Positions 32,819 to 45,063 of a DNA stretch of 64,000 nt are shown here, one piece after another. The DNA comes from Ilyonectria destructans (lineage: Eukaryota > Ascomycota > Sordariomycetes > Hypocreales > Nectriaceae), in the NCBI GenBank assembly GCA_020740775.1, contig JAHEWK010000017.1, positions 186,001 to 250,000 on the forward strand, in the 5' to 3' direction. Below the pieces are notes generated by a model. The model made no database searches and had not been told where the DNA came from. It saw nothing but the letters and a program-made list of their open reading frames with translations. Both the position numbers and the translations under genes were made by a program. Each line of letters starts with the position of its first letter. The first letter of the stretch is position 1.

Positions 32819-34635
32819 CTTAGAATCTTATAGATTCTAAAGGTATTCAGTATTATACTGGTATCTAATTATATATTCCTAATATATAGCGTTAGTTATA
32901 ACTAGAGCTTTATAAATAATAGTTAATATAATAAAAGTTATTAAGATAGGATAATTATTAGAAGGAAAGTTAGTCTCTTAATAATAGAAGATATCAGTTT
33001 CTCTTATATCTTATTACTTAGAATAAGATTTCTATTTTAAGGTTATTAACTGCAGATAATAGAATTATTAACTAACTCTATTATCTGCAGATAGTAGAGT
33101 TAAAGTTAGAAGAGTTAAATTAAAGCTTAAGGTAAAGATTAATATATAATAATCTTATTATTTAGCTACTATATCTACTGATATTAGATATAATACTTAT
33201 TATTTATTTTTACTATTTAAGAATATTATATAGCTTTAATCTATCTAATAATATTAATTAAAGCTAAAAAGAAAACTAAATATTATATTAATATAAAAGG
33301 TACTTTTAATATTCTTAGTTTATATTAGTAAAATTTTATAAAGTTAAATATATAATAAAAATAGCTATAATAAAAGTTTAAATAATTTAATAATTTAAAA
33401 GAGAAATTAGCTTTTTAATAATAGAAGATATCTTTCTTATATTTTATTATTTAAAGTAAGATTTCTATTTTAAGATTATTAACTGTAAATAGTAAAATTA
33501 TTAATTATATATAATAGAAATATTAATTAACCTTATTATCTATAGATAGTAAAATTAAAAATAAAAAAATTAAATTAAAGCTTTAAGTAAAAATTAATAT
33601 ATAATAATTTTATTATTTAATTACTATTTCTTTTAATATTAAACATAATACTTACTATTTATCTTTACTATTTAAGAATTTTATATAACTTTAATCTATT
33701 AAATAATATTAAATAGAGTTAAAAAAAACTAAATACCTATTTTATACTTATAGCTTAAAATAAATATAGCTATTATAAAAGTCTTTATAATAAGCTTCTA
33801 TTAAAAACTAAAGTTTAAAGTTAAAAATACTATAATAAAAAAGAAAAAACTTACTATTTATACTAAATTTATATAACTCTCTATAGAAATTAATAATTAG
33901 TAATATAAATAATAATAGAAAAAAAGATTAAAAAGTTAAAAGAATTTTATACTTTTAATTAAAAAAGTAAGAAGTTTAATACTAATTAAGAAAAGAAATA
34001 ATAAATAGATATTCTTTATAGAATAAATTAAAACTTTATAAATATTAAAAAAGTTAAAAAGACTTACTTTAAGATAATTTATTAAAATTACAGTAATAAT
34101 AGAAATATATTCTATAAATACTAAAGGCTTAAAATTAGTAATTAATTTAAATTTATATCTAAAGGTAAAAAGAAGATAATTTAAGTTAAATAATAAAAAG
34201 ATAATTTTTTAAAGAAATAGATATATAATTATAATAGTCTATACTAAATATAATAATATAGAAATATAATTAGATAAAGTAAGTTTTACTGTAAATCTTA
34301 ATCTTAAAGTAAGAAAATACTTAAAAAGAAAAACTATAATTATAAATCTAACTGAATAATAAAGAAAGAATATTTACTACCTTTTAATAAAATCTAAAAA
34401 AATCTAATATTTAATATCTATAATATCTTAATAACTTAAATATCAATTTTAATACCTTTAAAATAAGAAAATTAGATACTATAAAGAATAAGAAAAATTA
34501 ATATAGTTAGAAAGAAAAAGAAAGCTCTATAAGAAAAAGTCTTTAAGTAGAGCCCCTAGAATAATAAAGGGAACGCCTATATCTGCCCTGCGTTATAAGG
34601 TTATTTTTATTTATTTTTACTGGGAATCTAGAACT

Positions 34636-36131
34636 CTAGAAAATAAGAAGCGCAGTTCCTGCAACAACGCCAGCCGTGAAAATTATAGTCAACACAGCTG
34701 CCCCAAACTTATCCCCTGTGGTAATCTCCTTGTAAACAGGCCTGCCCGTCTCTGAACCCCCGTCCTTTGTGCCTCCGCCAGCATTTCCCTCTGAATCTCC
34801 TCCCGTATTTGCAGTGACAGGCCCGCTGGCTGATCGAACAAGATTGTACATGATAATCTGCAAAGCACTCATCTGCGGGCCCACGCCGACCAAACCGTCA
34901 AAAGTATCGCCCAGCCAAGAGAAGCCGCAAGCCGTACCAGCGTGGCCGTTGAAGCCCTCGGCTGGAGACCCCGAACAAAGAACGGCTGCTTTCTTTCCGC
35001 TCGACAACAGCAGTGTAGAGATGGACTGCGAGGTGTGAGGGGCCACTTGCGACGTAGCGGCCAGCCATCGGGCGAGATATCCCTTGAAGCTTTGGGCGTT
35101 CTGACTGCACTGCTTGGTCGGCTCACAGTATTGTTCGTAAAGAGTCCCATTGTTGACGAACTTGTCGACATCTTCCAGTATGCCATCAACCCGGGTTTTC
35201 CATAAATCACTGTTCGTAATGTTATACATCATGGCAGCCCCATACAGAAAGATGCCGGTATTATAAGACCATTGGGTCTTATCAGTAGAACTCGGGCATT
35301 TACCCTCAAAATGGACTCCATCAAACACTTGAAGCTCATCCGTTATCAGGCCCACGTCAATGTGCCAGTCCCAGATTTTCTCGGCCCAATCGGCGTATGT
35401 GTCGTTGCCAGTATAACGAGCCAGGCGCGCAGCGATGTTGAAGAAGCATCCGTTGGCAATAGAGTTCTTATAGTCAAAGCCGGTGTTCCAGGTGAAAATT
35501 TGCCATCGCATACCACCACCGCAGTGTTTCGTATCCCAGCGAGAGACGTACTGGTTAAAAACAGATTGGGCTAGAGCAAGCCATTGCGGTTGGTCTTTAG
35601 GAGGGTTGGGATACTTGTGTTCCGCTGCCGACATGGCCGCCATGGCCCAGAAGCCTTGGTCGTCATTTCCTTCGGTCAAGGTTTGATTCCCTGGCATATA
35701 GTCGTCATCATCGCCGACTTGATGCAGCAGTGCCTGAGTGGTAATCTTGTTGTATGAATCATCACCTGTGAGCCACCAGTAGTCTACCAAAGCCCCAAAC
35801 ATGGCACCAGCCTCCCACCCTAGGACTCGTTAGCGAAGGGATTCAGGCCGTGTCGGGGGTGGCGACTACTTACAGTAGTAGGGATCTGGTAAATTTCCGG
35901 GTGTATCCCCGGTGTAATTCCCAGTGTAGTATTTTGCCAGGCCGTAGGCGACTGTGCTTGCGGCGCTCTTGATCGACTCTGGCCAAGGTTAGCCCTATTC
36001 ATGGCAGTCGAGGCCAAGACAACTTGGCAAGCTACTAAGAACTTACGATCATCGTCCCATGTCACCTCGATCGTATTGGCAACAGTCGCCAAGCTCAAGC
36101 CAACAGTCAACTTCTGGATTGTCGATTTCAT
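34636..36131 (-). CDS. GPI-anchored GH76 alpha-1,6-mannanase (DFG5/DCW1 family)
   Basis: Three exons (36131-36047, 35978-35874, 35819-34636) give 457 residues. An N-terminal signal peptide ([20 protein letters not shown]) is followed by the GH76 (alpha/alpha)6 barrel: [17 protein letters not shown], the catalytic Asp pair in [10 protein letters not shown] (about residues 116-117), [26 protein letters not shown], and [13 protein letters not shown]. The end is Ser/Gly-rich with a hydrophobic tail ([21 protein letters not shown]), a typical GPI-attachment signal. DFG5/DCW1 proteins act at the plasma membrane and wall to transfer GPI-anchored mannoproteins onto wall glucan. Intron 1 has a GCTAAC branch and CCAG acceptor. 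The gene is fully intact although its stop lies only about 20 bp from a RIP-degraded block, a likely target for spreading RIP or heterochromatin. Confidence 0.92.
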
Positions 36132-39100
36132 CTTAATTGTCGACTGCTTGTCTAGCACAACGAGATGCAGACACTCCGAGCAAAAGCCTGCTTTATACGT
36201 TCTGAAGAGAAACCATCAAGATTTCACCAGGCACAGATGAGCGAGAGATTATATTGTCAGGGGCTTCTGGGGGGCTGTGCAAAGGTGGCTCGTATCGGGC
36301 CAAGGGTACACTGTCGGGGTTTTAGCTCAGTCCAAACACGAGAATACGGGCTCTCATTCCTAATATAGCAGGGTAATCATGGTTTGCCACGTGGTTGGCC
36401 AGTCTGCGCGTTATGCATACTTTTAGCAATAATCTCGTTTGGTATAGGCCTGTGTTACACTCATTCCATGTTACACTGTATCCCGGGATTGTTCGCTCTC
36501 CTTCTTAATTGACACTGATTTGCGGGGCCCTGGGTCACTCTGGGCTGCTCTTGCCAGGGATCATGTGCTCAAGTCAGCAGTCTCATAGGGAGAATGACCA
36601 TCACCCTGTTCGGTGGCTCGTTGTTTGACGGCACTCTTGATGTGTTCAGCAAACTAGTGTGATGAAGAAATAAGATTGGCGTCACACTCCTAGCGATAGG
36701 TTCTTTTGTATGGGTCTCTTCATACTACCGTCACTACGACGTGAATACGCCCATATATTTGTTAGTAGACATACCTAACATGAGATAGACCTCGTCCAGA
36801 GCACTGCGACAATGTTTGCAAAATCCCATGAAATGGAAGCTTTTCTGATATCGCTCAGTCCATTCTCTGGCATTTCTTGGGCCCTTGACGTAAAAGAGCC
36901 TCTTATGCCGGCTCGATCCGACGGGTAGGTACATACGTATTCCCTAGTAGCCGAGAGGTCGAACTAGGATATGAGTACAGATACTGACCTTAACGGAGGA
37001 GATGGTGGCACGTTAAGCAGGGCTGATATTTGACACAAGGCTATCATCTGTCCGCATCAGTGTAAGAGACTGTAGCGCCCGTGCTGGTGGGAAACTTTGT
37101 ATTTCTATGAAGGTAAAAGATGGACAACCCCTCATCACACTATAACCGTGGCTGAACATGACTCTCCCAAGGTATCTAGAATCCTTTCAATGACAGGACA
37201 AAATGTTATTTTAGTCTGGGAGTATTGGTCCACTCTAAGGGCTGCAAGCAATGCGGTCCAGTTCGGCTCTTTTTGAGGTGCAAGGATGCTGCCCCTTTTA
37301 CTGATCTAAGATTCAACTACGGAGTACCCATTCTAGCCCCTATTATTATTTCGGGATGTTTTCATGGAACTTCATGTCCTAGACTCTTAGCTACGTGAAC
37401 TCGATTATCCTTTACCAGCCTTGGCTATTACCATGATGTTTTTTTAGTTTTTTTTTTTAGCTTTAGTGCGTCTAGCTGCGTCTTTCTTTCGCCAATGCGC
37501 GGGCGCAGGGTGTAATTGTCCTTGAACATTTGAAGCTTAGATACCCACTGTAGGCGACCCTGAAACGCTCGCCCACTGGTTTTAAAATGCTCCTCAGCGT
37601 GAATACGAGGTGCATTTTGACATTGCTAGAAAAAAACGGCTAGTGTGCGTATCACAGCCAGTAGATAGTGAGATGTTTAAGCCGAGATACCCACGAAAGA
37701 AGAAGGTAACCGCGCGTGGGTCTCATTTGCGGTTGAGGCTTAGACATTGAGGCTTAGACATTGAAGCTTAGATCTATGTACCACCTACGAGCGAATGGGA
37801 GCAATGGTGGAGCTTAGACGGGATGAAACAGTTGCACTTTGACTAGTAAGTCAAAGAGGTACGAAAAGGAGGCGGAGTCGAGCTCGAGCTCGAATGTGGT
37901 GAAGGAAGAGTCCCGCTAAAGTGCTGACTGCAACCGACTGACAGTGGAGATGCATGGGTTCCTCGTGGCGGGGAGAATGGGTGTGGGCCGAGAATACTCA
38001 AAATGCAAATCGCCCAACTCGGAGTTGGATGAGGTACTTAGGCCCTGTACCCGCCCGTTCCTGTTGCGGCGTCTGCTTCTGCGAATCCTGTGGGGGATCG
38101 CCGGACGGTGTAGGGTCGGATTGGCGCAGATTGACATGCCGCCCACTTGCTCTTCTCCGGGCGTCGTCTCGATACTCGATACAACGTCCTTGTCCTGTTG
38201 CGCCAAATGAGGTATCCCCAGTGAGATATGAGATGGGTGCGAGGGGACACTGCTGGAACTGGGCGAGGAGGGGCGTCAAAAAGCATCTATTCTGCCTCAC
38301 TATCGGTACGCGCTGAGCGGTTAATTTACTGCGTACAAAAGATGGTTGGCTGCAATCCATGTCCAAATGCACAGCCTGATTGCCAAGCCTACTCTGGCGT
38401 AAGGGACCGGAAGGGCCGGAAGAAGAAACATGTCAGCGGCAACTATTGGCCTATTCTCTCGATGGCGTGTGGAACCCCATCTAATGGGTCGCAATTGAGT
38501 CGCCGTGACTCAGCCAGAACACTGGCGATTGGTCTGTTTACGCGGAGACAGATGCAATCTGCTTGGAAGGGCTTCGAAGGATCATCATCCTGTAGTCGCT
38601 GAAATGCACCCGTGACTGCCAGCCTCATTCTACTTGGTGCCCTGTTGGGCACTGCTGTATCTTTTCTATGCGTTCTATTGGATCCGTTACGGTCAATTTA
38701 ATCCAATGGATAGTGTTCAAAGCAGTGATGATGATGATGATGATGATTGCTTATGCCGGTCATCCGGACCGGCCAGAAGAGGGGTTATTAGACCCCCCTT
38801 CTGACTAAGGTCAGGATATCGATCTATCAGAGGTTTCGTAATACAGGGTCATATTCCAACACGTTTTATATTTGTATCAGGCTGTGAGGCGGCCTTGACA
38901 GCTTACGCACTGTCTCCAGTTGTGACATATTCCCTGAATTACTTCTCCTCCACTTCGTTTCTATCTTTTAGGCTCGTGAGAGACTACTGAATCGTCATGG
39001 ACTCCTGATACTATCAACAAGATGTACCAGATCCTCCTCTTCATCAACAAATTTCCCTCGCAGCATATGAGGTGCCAGAGTTCATGATGAGGAGATTGGA

Positions 39101-40512
39101 CGGACACGTCCATCTAGCCCTGAATGCCAGGCCAGGCTTAGGAGTGGTTTACAGTGGAAGGAGCCAATGGATAGCGGAATTAAGTGAGAACCAACCGCCG
39201 TAAGTACATACCCCTAAAATGCAGCTTGGTAGCTTGTGTTAGCTAACCTTGATTTGTTTGCAAAAGTAATAGACGAAATATATAAAGCATGCTTCCAAGC
39301 GCAAGATTCTTTGGCCCTTAAAGCCAACGAGCTCTACATGAAGCGCAAGATTCCTTGTCTTGATTTGACAATTTCTCATTCGTGGCGAGAGGTCGAGGAG
39401 AAAACTGATATGGTGGAGAAGACCTAGTATTGTTCCCGATAATTGCAACCTCCAATTCGAAAGCCGCAGAGACATAGGAGACATTGTATACCTTCTCCAC
39501 TGTGACGACCGGTCTAACTATTGTATATCGCGAATATGTCCGGTCAGTTGGTCCTTGGCTTGGGAGGTTGATGCAGAGAACAGGTGAATCTGCCATCGAT
39601 GCGACGGATGGGTTATGGGCATTTCAAAGGATGAAAAAGAGATAGAAGAAGAAGATTGCTACGATGAGAAATTTATTTCCAGTGGAAATCAATTCATAGC
39701 AAGATAAACTTTAGCCAAATCGTCAAAGTGGGGTTTCGTAAGCCGTGACGGCAAAATCCGCGGCCGCTCTTTCGTTGATCTGGTTTTCGTCGTCCCTCCT
39801 GAAGCGCGTTTGCCACAACTAATTCTGATAGAAATCAATAACAGACTTATGATCCGAATGGCATGCCAACCCACTCCTCATTTAATGTGCCACCACCAGC
39901 TAGTGTATGTCGTATCACCACTCAAAGTGACGCTTTGCTGAACTATAGCAAACTAAGGGTGGGATCAACTACACTAGAGGCGTCGGTGTAGTTGATTTAG
40001 AGGTGGTACGTGTTGAACAGAAGACAAATGCTGGGGTATCACGTGCGGGTTAAGGGTCTTAATAACAATTAGCAGCGACTACTGCCGCGTTCGCTTTTCC
40101 TATACCCGATGTCTATGTAAGACTGACGTTATAGCAGCTAGTGTCTAACTAATACATGAATAAATAAGTCCGCGGAGTTCACCGAGCAGTCTAGGAATAT
40201 GAAATGGTTACATTATTTCGTATTGCAAGCCACAATGCCGAGTCTTTGATTTAACTTTTCTTTTAAAGTTTAGTCTAAGGATACATAATCAACAGAGATA
40301 CTACCTCCTAACTTTTGTTTATGAATTACGGACATAATGCTCCTTAAGATAAAATGTGTCGACTCCCTCACCGACGGTAGGGTGGGTATAATACAGTACG
40401 AATGATGTATCTCTATAACATGATATTTCATACTAATAACTCTGGCTGTGTGCTGGTGCTCCACGGAGCGGTGCGTGTATGACTATGACCTTTTTTCGCC
40501 CTCTCTATGTAC
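36132..40512. other. 4.4 kb without a recognisable gene
   Basis: Short frames only. Small repeats include a 14-bp GAGGCTTAGACATT tandem near 37735-37770 with related GCTTAGA copies around it, a (GAT)n microsatellite at about 38726-38746, and a GCCGGT/ACCGGC palindrome near 38756. Frames near 37916-38372 and 39236-39600 show no family match. The 5' end of the GH76 gene lies at the left edge. Confidence 0.5.
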
Positions 40513-40660
40513 TACCGGAAAAACTCTGTCAACTCACGCAGTCTAGCGTCTCCATAAAAAAGAAATCAACCAATAAACTGGGCTCTTTGTGACGTTATCG
40601 CGGTCAACAGTGGGAAAACGGAGACGCTAGCCTGCGAGAGTTGACACAGCTTTTACGGTA
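40513..40660. mobile_element. MITE, 148 bp, ~41-nt terminal inverted repeats, TA duplication
   Basis: The left end TACCGGAAAAACTCTGTCAA (40513 onward, to 40553) matches the reverse complement of 40620-40660, which reads TACCGTAAAAGCTGTGTCAA from its outer side, with a handful of mismatches over 41 nt. The element is bounded by TA on both sides, as expected for Tc1/mariner-type insertion. The 66-bp centre has no coding potential. It is non-autonomous by size. Confidence 0.8.
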
Positions 40661-40807
40661 TGGCGACGTCATAAAAGAAAAGAGGTTAGAATAGTGGTCG
40701 GTTAAGTTGCTGTTGCTTGCCCCGGTCCTGGTGGCGGACTTTCATCATAACACCTACTAATTTGTTAGGACTTATAGAGCCTCAAGCGTGAATAACATGA
40801 TGGAACT

Positions 40808-41190
40808 CTACTTGCCATCAGGTAGCTTCTTATAGTAGAGAGGTGCCCGTTCAAATGGGGTATCGATTATTAACCCGTCTAACATCTTGACCCTGGAGAC
40901 TGCAATATAGCTGAGCCCTATCTGGAAGTCCCGCTCAGACAAATCCGTCACCATCTTGTCCACTGTGATGCTCTGTGACTTATAAACCGTAATGGCATAT
41001 GATGCCATAAGTGGGAACTGCTTTCGTGTACTTGTGGGGGCCTCCAGTTCGGCACCCCCATGGTCGCTTGCACTCCCACGGGAGGTCCATTGACTAGCAA
41101 AAGGGGACCTTGATTTGCAAAACTTCGGTCCTTCTGAACCCCGCTGATTTCCTCGCATTTGGAAGTCACTTCATTATAAGGGTGAACCAC
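40808..41190 (-). pseudogene. C-terminal remnant of a PIF1/Helitron-type helicase
   Basis: The minus-strand frame ends with the C-terminal helicase block of PIF1-like proteins: PLMASYAITVYKSQSITVDK (cf. the usual AxTxHKSQG motif), then YIAVSRVKMLDGLIIDTPF. In fungi most such copies belong to Helitron transposons. Only the last helicase motifs survive; the ATPase core (Walker A/B) and any Rep/HUH domain are absent and the upstream part is frame-shifted. The KSQG motif reads KSQS and the preceding His is Tyr, so it is degenerate. It lies 150 bp from the MITE. Confidence 0.7.
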
Positions 41191-41309
41191 GATAATTGCG
41201 ACCGGGGCGACATCATGTATTTACAAAGAGTTATATAAGTTATATTGACACCCAATCTCCCTACTCTTTTGCTCGATGTTACTACGTATCTTATGCGAAT
41301 AACCGTTTA

Positions 41310-42180
41310 CTACTGAAGTAGAAATAAGATTATCGCCGAGATTCCTGACAGCGCGACTGATACTAGAACTGCATTTGACCAATTCGGCATTCCTGCTCCT
41401 GCAGTTAAAGTGGCTATCGATGGTGATGCCGTTAAACTCGACGATGCCGCCGTGGATGCAGTTAAGGCCTGTGAGCCTGAGATTTGTCCTTGTAACTCTG
41501 TAGGTAACTGCACACACTCTAGTCAGCCATGAGTTTCAGTAGAGAAGTGGAACAACATACAACAGATGAGCCTGTCTCAGTCGTAGTCACCGTTACTCCC
41601 GCAGCGTTGGTCGTGATGACGGTGCGGCAAGGGACGGTGGTACTGCTGTTGCCTGATACGAGGACCTCGCCAGTTACCGTGAAGACATTTCCAGAAGAGT
41701 CGGTGGTTGTGATTAGTGTGGTGGTGATCGGCGCCGGGGAACTTCCAGTCGTAGCCTGGGTGGTGGCTTGAGTCGCTGCGTGAGGAACGATAGTGACGCC
41801 AGCGGAGCTGCAAAATTGCTGGGCGAATGTTAAGGTAGCTAAAAAGGATGAGATGTTAGATATTCAGCGCCCTTTAGGAAGATGTATATAGGATGTAACG
41901 CACCCTGCTGATCAGATGCGCTACACGTAGTGCTAATACAACTTTCTACGCTACTTAGAAAGCTGGTTGACTTGCAGATACACCTGGCGTCGGTGACCGC
42001 GCAGCCGGTGCTGGAGATGGCACCCAAAGCGCAAGTTTGCTCCGAGTTGTGTTAGCAGATACCAAATGACGTTGATTGTGGCAGTGAAGATGTACTTACA
42101 GCGCAGGCGGGTAGGCTAGTGAGATCCTGCGCTAGAACGGAAGCTGAAACGAGGGCGGCGATGAAGAAGAAGAGCTTCAT
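41310..42180 (-). CDS. GPI-anchored CFEM-domain cell-surface protein
   Basis: Four exons (42180-42100, 42039-41904, 41838-41561, 41507-41310) give 230 residues. A signal peptide (MKLFFFIAALVSASVLA) is followed by one CFEM domain with eight cysteines in the expected spacing: LPACA, QTCALG, TGC, DARCICKS, ESC, TTCSASDQQ and FCSSAG. The Asp in TDARC is the residue that coordinates haem iron in characterised CFEM proteins. A Thr/Ser-rich stalk leads to a C-terminal hydrophobic GPI signal (AVLVSVALSGISAIILFLLQ). CFEM proteins are found in haem/iron uptake, surface structure and host interaction. Intron 1 appears to end in GAG rather than YAG, so that junction (42039) should be read with caution, but it places the second Cys correctly. 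Confidence 0.88.
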
Positions 42181-42944
42181 ATTGAAGTTTGAGCGAATAA
42201 GTTGATATAGAGTGTATAATGAACGACGTTAAAAGGACGATGGATACTAGACTGGCTGCAGAGGTGTTGGCAGAAATAAGGTTCCAGAAATATTTAACAG
42301 AGAACGTACAGTCAGCCTATCAGCCTATGCTGCAGCTCTATCGGTAGTTGAATCGTAGCTGGAGACATACTCTGGATCTAGGCGGGATGGGCACTTTATA
42401 TACCGCTCGAGAACGCCTAAAGTGCTTAGGTGGGGTAACGCTTCAAATTTCGGCTTAAACTCTAAGATATAATTTCTCCAAACTTCTGGATTACCGGTTG
42501 GGGGGTAATATACTTTGTGGCCCGAAGTATATATTGGAGCCATAGTCCCCTAGCGAAGTCGCAGTACCTCCAATCACCTTTATAAATCATCCACTGCGTC
42601 TCTCATTGGCTCATGTAATAGAGGCAAAGCTTTCCGCTGCGGTGATATGCGGTACAGAGTCAAGCATTTATTAGTACAGTTGAGGGGTTAACTACAAAAG
42701 CATTGTACTTGACGTGGCGATTTCATCTAATACGATGGACTTGATTTGCCAGCACCCAGGGTTAGCACAGACCTTGTTAGCTGCAACCTAGACCGCGGAG
42801 GTTCTTCTGGGCTACCTCTTCAGCACTTCACGGACTCGTCTTTTGCTTCCGCTCTTTTGCCCTTTGGATCTCTTTGTCCTCTCACCACCTATGCGTGGGT
42901 GCAGAAAGAAACTCGGTTCCTCCATTTAAGGCAGAATGCTCGCC
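42181..42944. other. Intergenic upstream of CFEM gene
   Basis: The CFEM promoter side. A minus-strand frame at 42325-42543 (about 72 codons) has no recognised motif. Nothing else supported. Confidence 0.4.
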
Positions 42945-43065
42945 CTCGATCCCCGCCAACAGCGACACATACACGATCCTGGTGCTGCCGGGAACATACC
43001 GCGAGCAGCTCAACTTCACGCGTCACGGCTCCGTCCGGCTGCTGGGCGGGAACAGGAGTATTGGC
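42945..43065 (+). pseudogene. Pectin methylesterase fragment
   Basis: About 40 codons (YTILVLPGTYREQLNFTRHG, then VRLLGGN) match the N-terminal beta-helix turn of fungal CE8 enzymes. They align with the intact enzyme at 61076, which has HILIAPGNYTEQLNVTRRG, then LHLIGMSN. Codon use is GC-rich and undamaged inside the fragment, but there is no start, signal peptide or downstream catalytic region, so it is a recent truncated copy. Confidence 0.65.
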
Positions 43066-43673
43066 CTTGCATGCCTTCACTGGCTCAAGCCACCTCGGCA
43101 GAGCATCAATCATGAGATCTAACAGAATTCCTCGGAATGAGTTTATTGAATGACTCCTCTAGATGCCTGCCCATGACTTCGTGTATTTAGACACAATGAT
43201 TCTGCCCTCGTTGAGGAAGGAGAGAAGGTTAGAAGTCTCTGAATTGAACAAGCTCACCTACAAGGTCAAGCTCACTGCATTGGACCGTTGCCCTGGTCAT
43301 GATTGTGACATTTATTCCCTCAATTCATCTCACGCTCACGCACCGTCAGTTAGATCCTCATCAGGATGCCCTTTCAGGCTAGAAGTCGTTGGTTGATACT
43401 CTATTCTCTTTCTATTTGTATATTGGTACGCTTTTCGTGAGATGTGACAGGCCGGCTGCTGAGTTTTGAAATGCGCAAACGCGTCGCTCGACTCGGATAT
43501 CGATGCGAAGGACACTGCAGGGGAGAAAAAGCCCATCCCGAAAGACTAACTTACCCAGACGAAATCTTATGGAAACAAGTAAGACAGAAGAGGAGGTCAC
43601 AGCAATTCGCGGCAACAGAATTATATTCTGAGATTCAATTCCGTTATATCGCCTGTGGAACTTATCATGTAAC

Positions 43674-45063
43674 CTAGTAAGCTCTCCCTCCGAACCACTT
43701 CGTTCCCCATCCAACTTTACTTTCACAATCAGCCTTTCCGCTCGCGAGCTCTTCAGAGAGAAACTCTTTCAGTTTTGTGGCCAAGATAGCATGAGTATGA
43801 TACGTGATATGGCCCGAATTATACCAGAAATAATCGTAAATGGGATTGCAGCCATATCTGTTAACCTTTGTTAGCTCTTTCTAATTACTCTTCGGGGAGC
43901 GTAGAGTATTTGGCGATAATAAAGAATGTTAAGTCGAAGATTGTCTCCCACTGTCTTTACGCCTTCTAGGAGAAGTGGGGTTGTGGGCCTTGAGTGGTAC
44001 GTACGCGGCATAATTTGTAGCAATATCCCAGCTCCCATACGCAGAGCAGAACGAAGTCGTGTTGGTGATGCCAAAGTCTGCTGCGTTGTCAAAGACGTAG
44101 GTGAGCCAATTGTAGGCGTCGAAGACCATTGCGGTTGTCCCCGGGTGGGATGCGCTAAAGTTCTTGGCCGTTTCGTTAAGCACACTGTTCCATGTTGTGA
44201 TCATGGCAGTGTTTGGGAGGGGATTGGAGGATATCTGAGCACTCGCTGCTGTAAAATTAGCCAAGGCATAGCCAGCAAAGGATGATCCCCCTTACGTGTC
44301 TTATCCAATGGGGGAAGGTTGAGGAAGAGGAAATTTTTATAGCCTGCGGCATACACGTTTTCGATGGCGGCGAATTGCGAGTGGATCATCTCTGTGTACA
44401 GTTCTTGGAAATTGCTGGCGTTATAGATTGGGAATTTGTACCTTGAGGAGTCGCTGATATCGTTGATGCCGATCCATGAGGATACAAGAGCCTTCCTTGT
44501 GTCGACCCTTAGGACATCTTCGGCATAATCCTTCCATTGCTGGATTTGGTTCTCGTATGATACAGTGAAGTTGTGATGCAGCGGAGTACTTTGAAACCAT
44601 TAGACAAATTCTTGTAGGCGGACACTCGTTTGCTTACTAGTTAATTGAGATGTCGGAACCCGCAAAGGCGAAGTCCCAAAGCTGAATGTCGCATTTTGCA
44701 GGGTAACCCTCAGTGCAACCAGTCAGATCCTCCAGCCAGTTAGGACCACCCGCCGACGAGGTGTTCTGCCCGGGTACAATCTGGTTCGAGAGCAATTGTT
44801 GTGGAGTAAAGGACACATTGAGCTGATCTCCAATGAAGCTGTACGCCCAGTGACCCTCAGTGCCTTGGACGAAAGAGTACGAGTCGCCAAAAGCCAGTCT
44901 ATCATCCAGGTTAGTCGCCGCGACCCAATGCCGAAATCCATAGTGCTGCTGCTTACACCAAGTTGGTTGTAGACCAGTCAAATGAGGGCGTCGTGGGAAA
45001 CGGGAATGCCACCGCGCTGGTTGCCCAAAAGCCAGCCAGTAAGAAAGTGATTGAGATAGCCAT
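43674..45063 (-). CDS. Secreted CE16-type acetylesterase (GDSL/SGNH hydrolase)
   Basis: Five exons (45063-44957, 44898-44638, 44588-44296, 44248-44005, 43857-43674) give 362 residues. A signal peptide (MAISITFLLAGFWATSAVA) precedes block I LAFGDSYS with nucleophile Ser42, block II-like FAFAGSDISINYTPLHHNF, block III SSWIGINDI, and the C-terminal YFWYNSGHITYHTH that provides the catalytic His. This pattern is that of carbohydrate esterase family 16, which removes acetyl groups from plant-wall oligosaccharides outside the cell. The residue three before the catalytic His is Asn where SGNH enzymes often have Asp. Intron 2 ends in AAG (junction 44588) rather than YAG, yet only this acceptor gives the conserved NYTPLHHNF text. 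A CCACCAA core, like the galacturonate response element, lies just upstream at 45099-45105. Confidence 0.88.

Larger units (their letters stand above)
31199..34620. other. AT-rich, RIP-degraded block
   Basis: About 3.4 kb composed almost wholly of A and T with extreme TA abundance and stops in all frames, flanked abruptly by normal-GC DNA. Duplicated segments inside it differ by C/T and G/A transitions only, the signature of repeat-induced point mutation. It contains a direct-repeat pair, an 18-bp satellite and one higher-GC miniature LTR element. No gene survives. The right edge ends about 20 bp from the stop codon of the GH76 gene. Confidence 0.85.

Noticed and set aside
37916..38372. A coding gene on either strand
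   Set aside because: Overlapping frames on both strands lack ATG-initiated products with known motifs and show no consistent exon structure.
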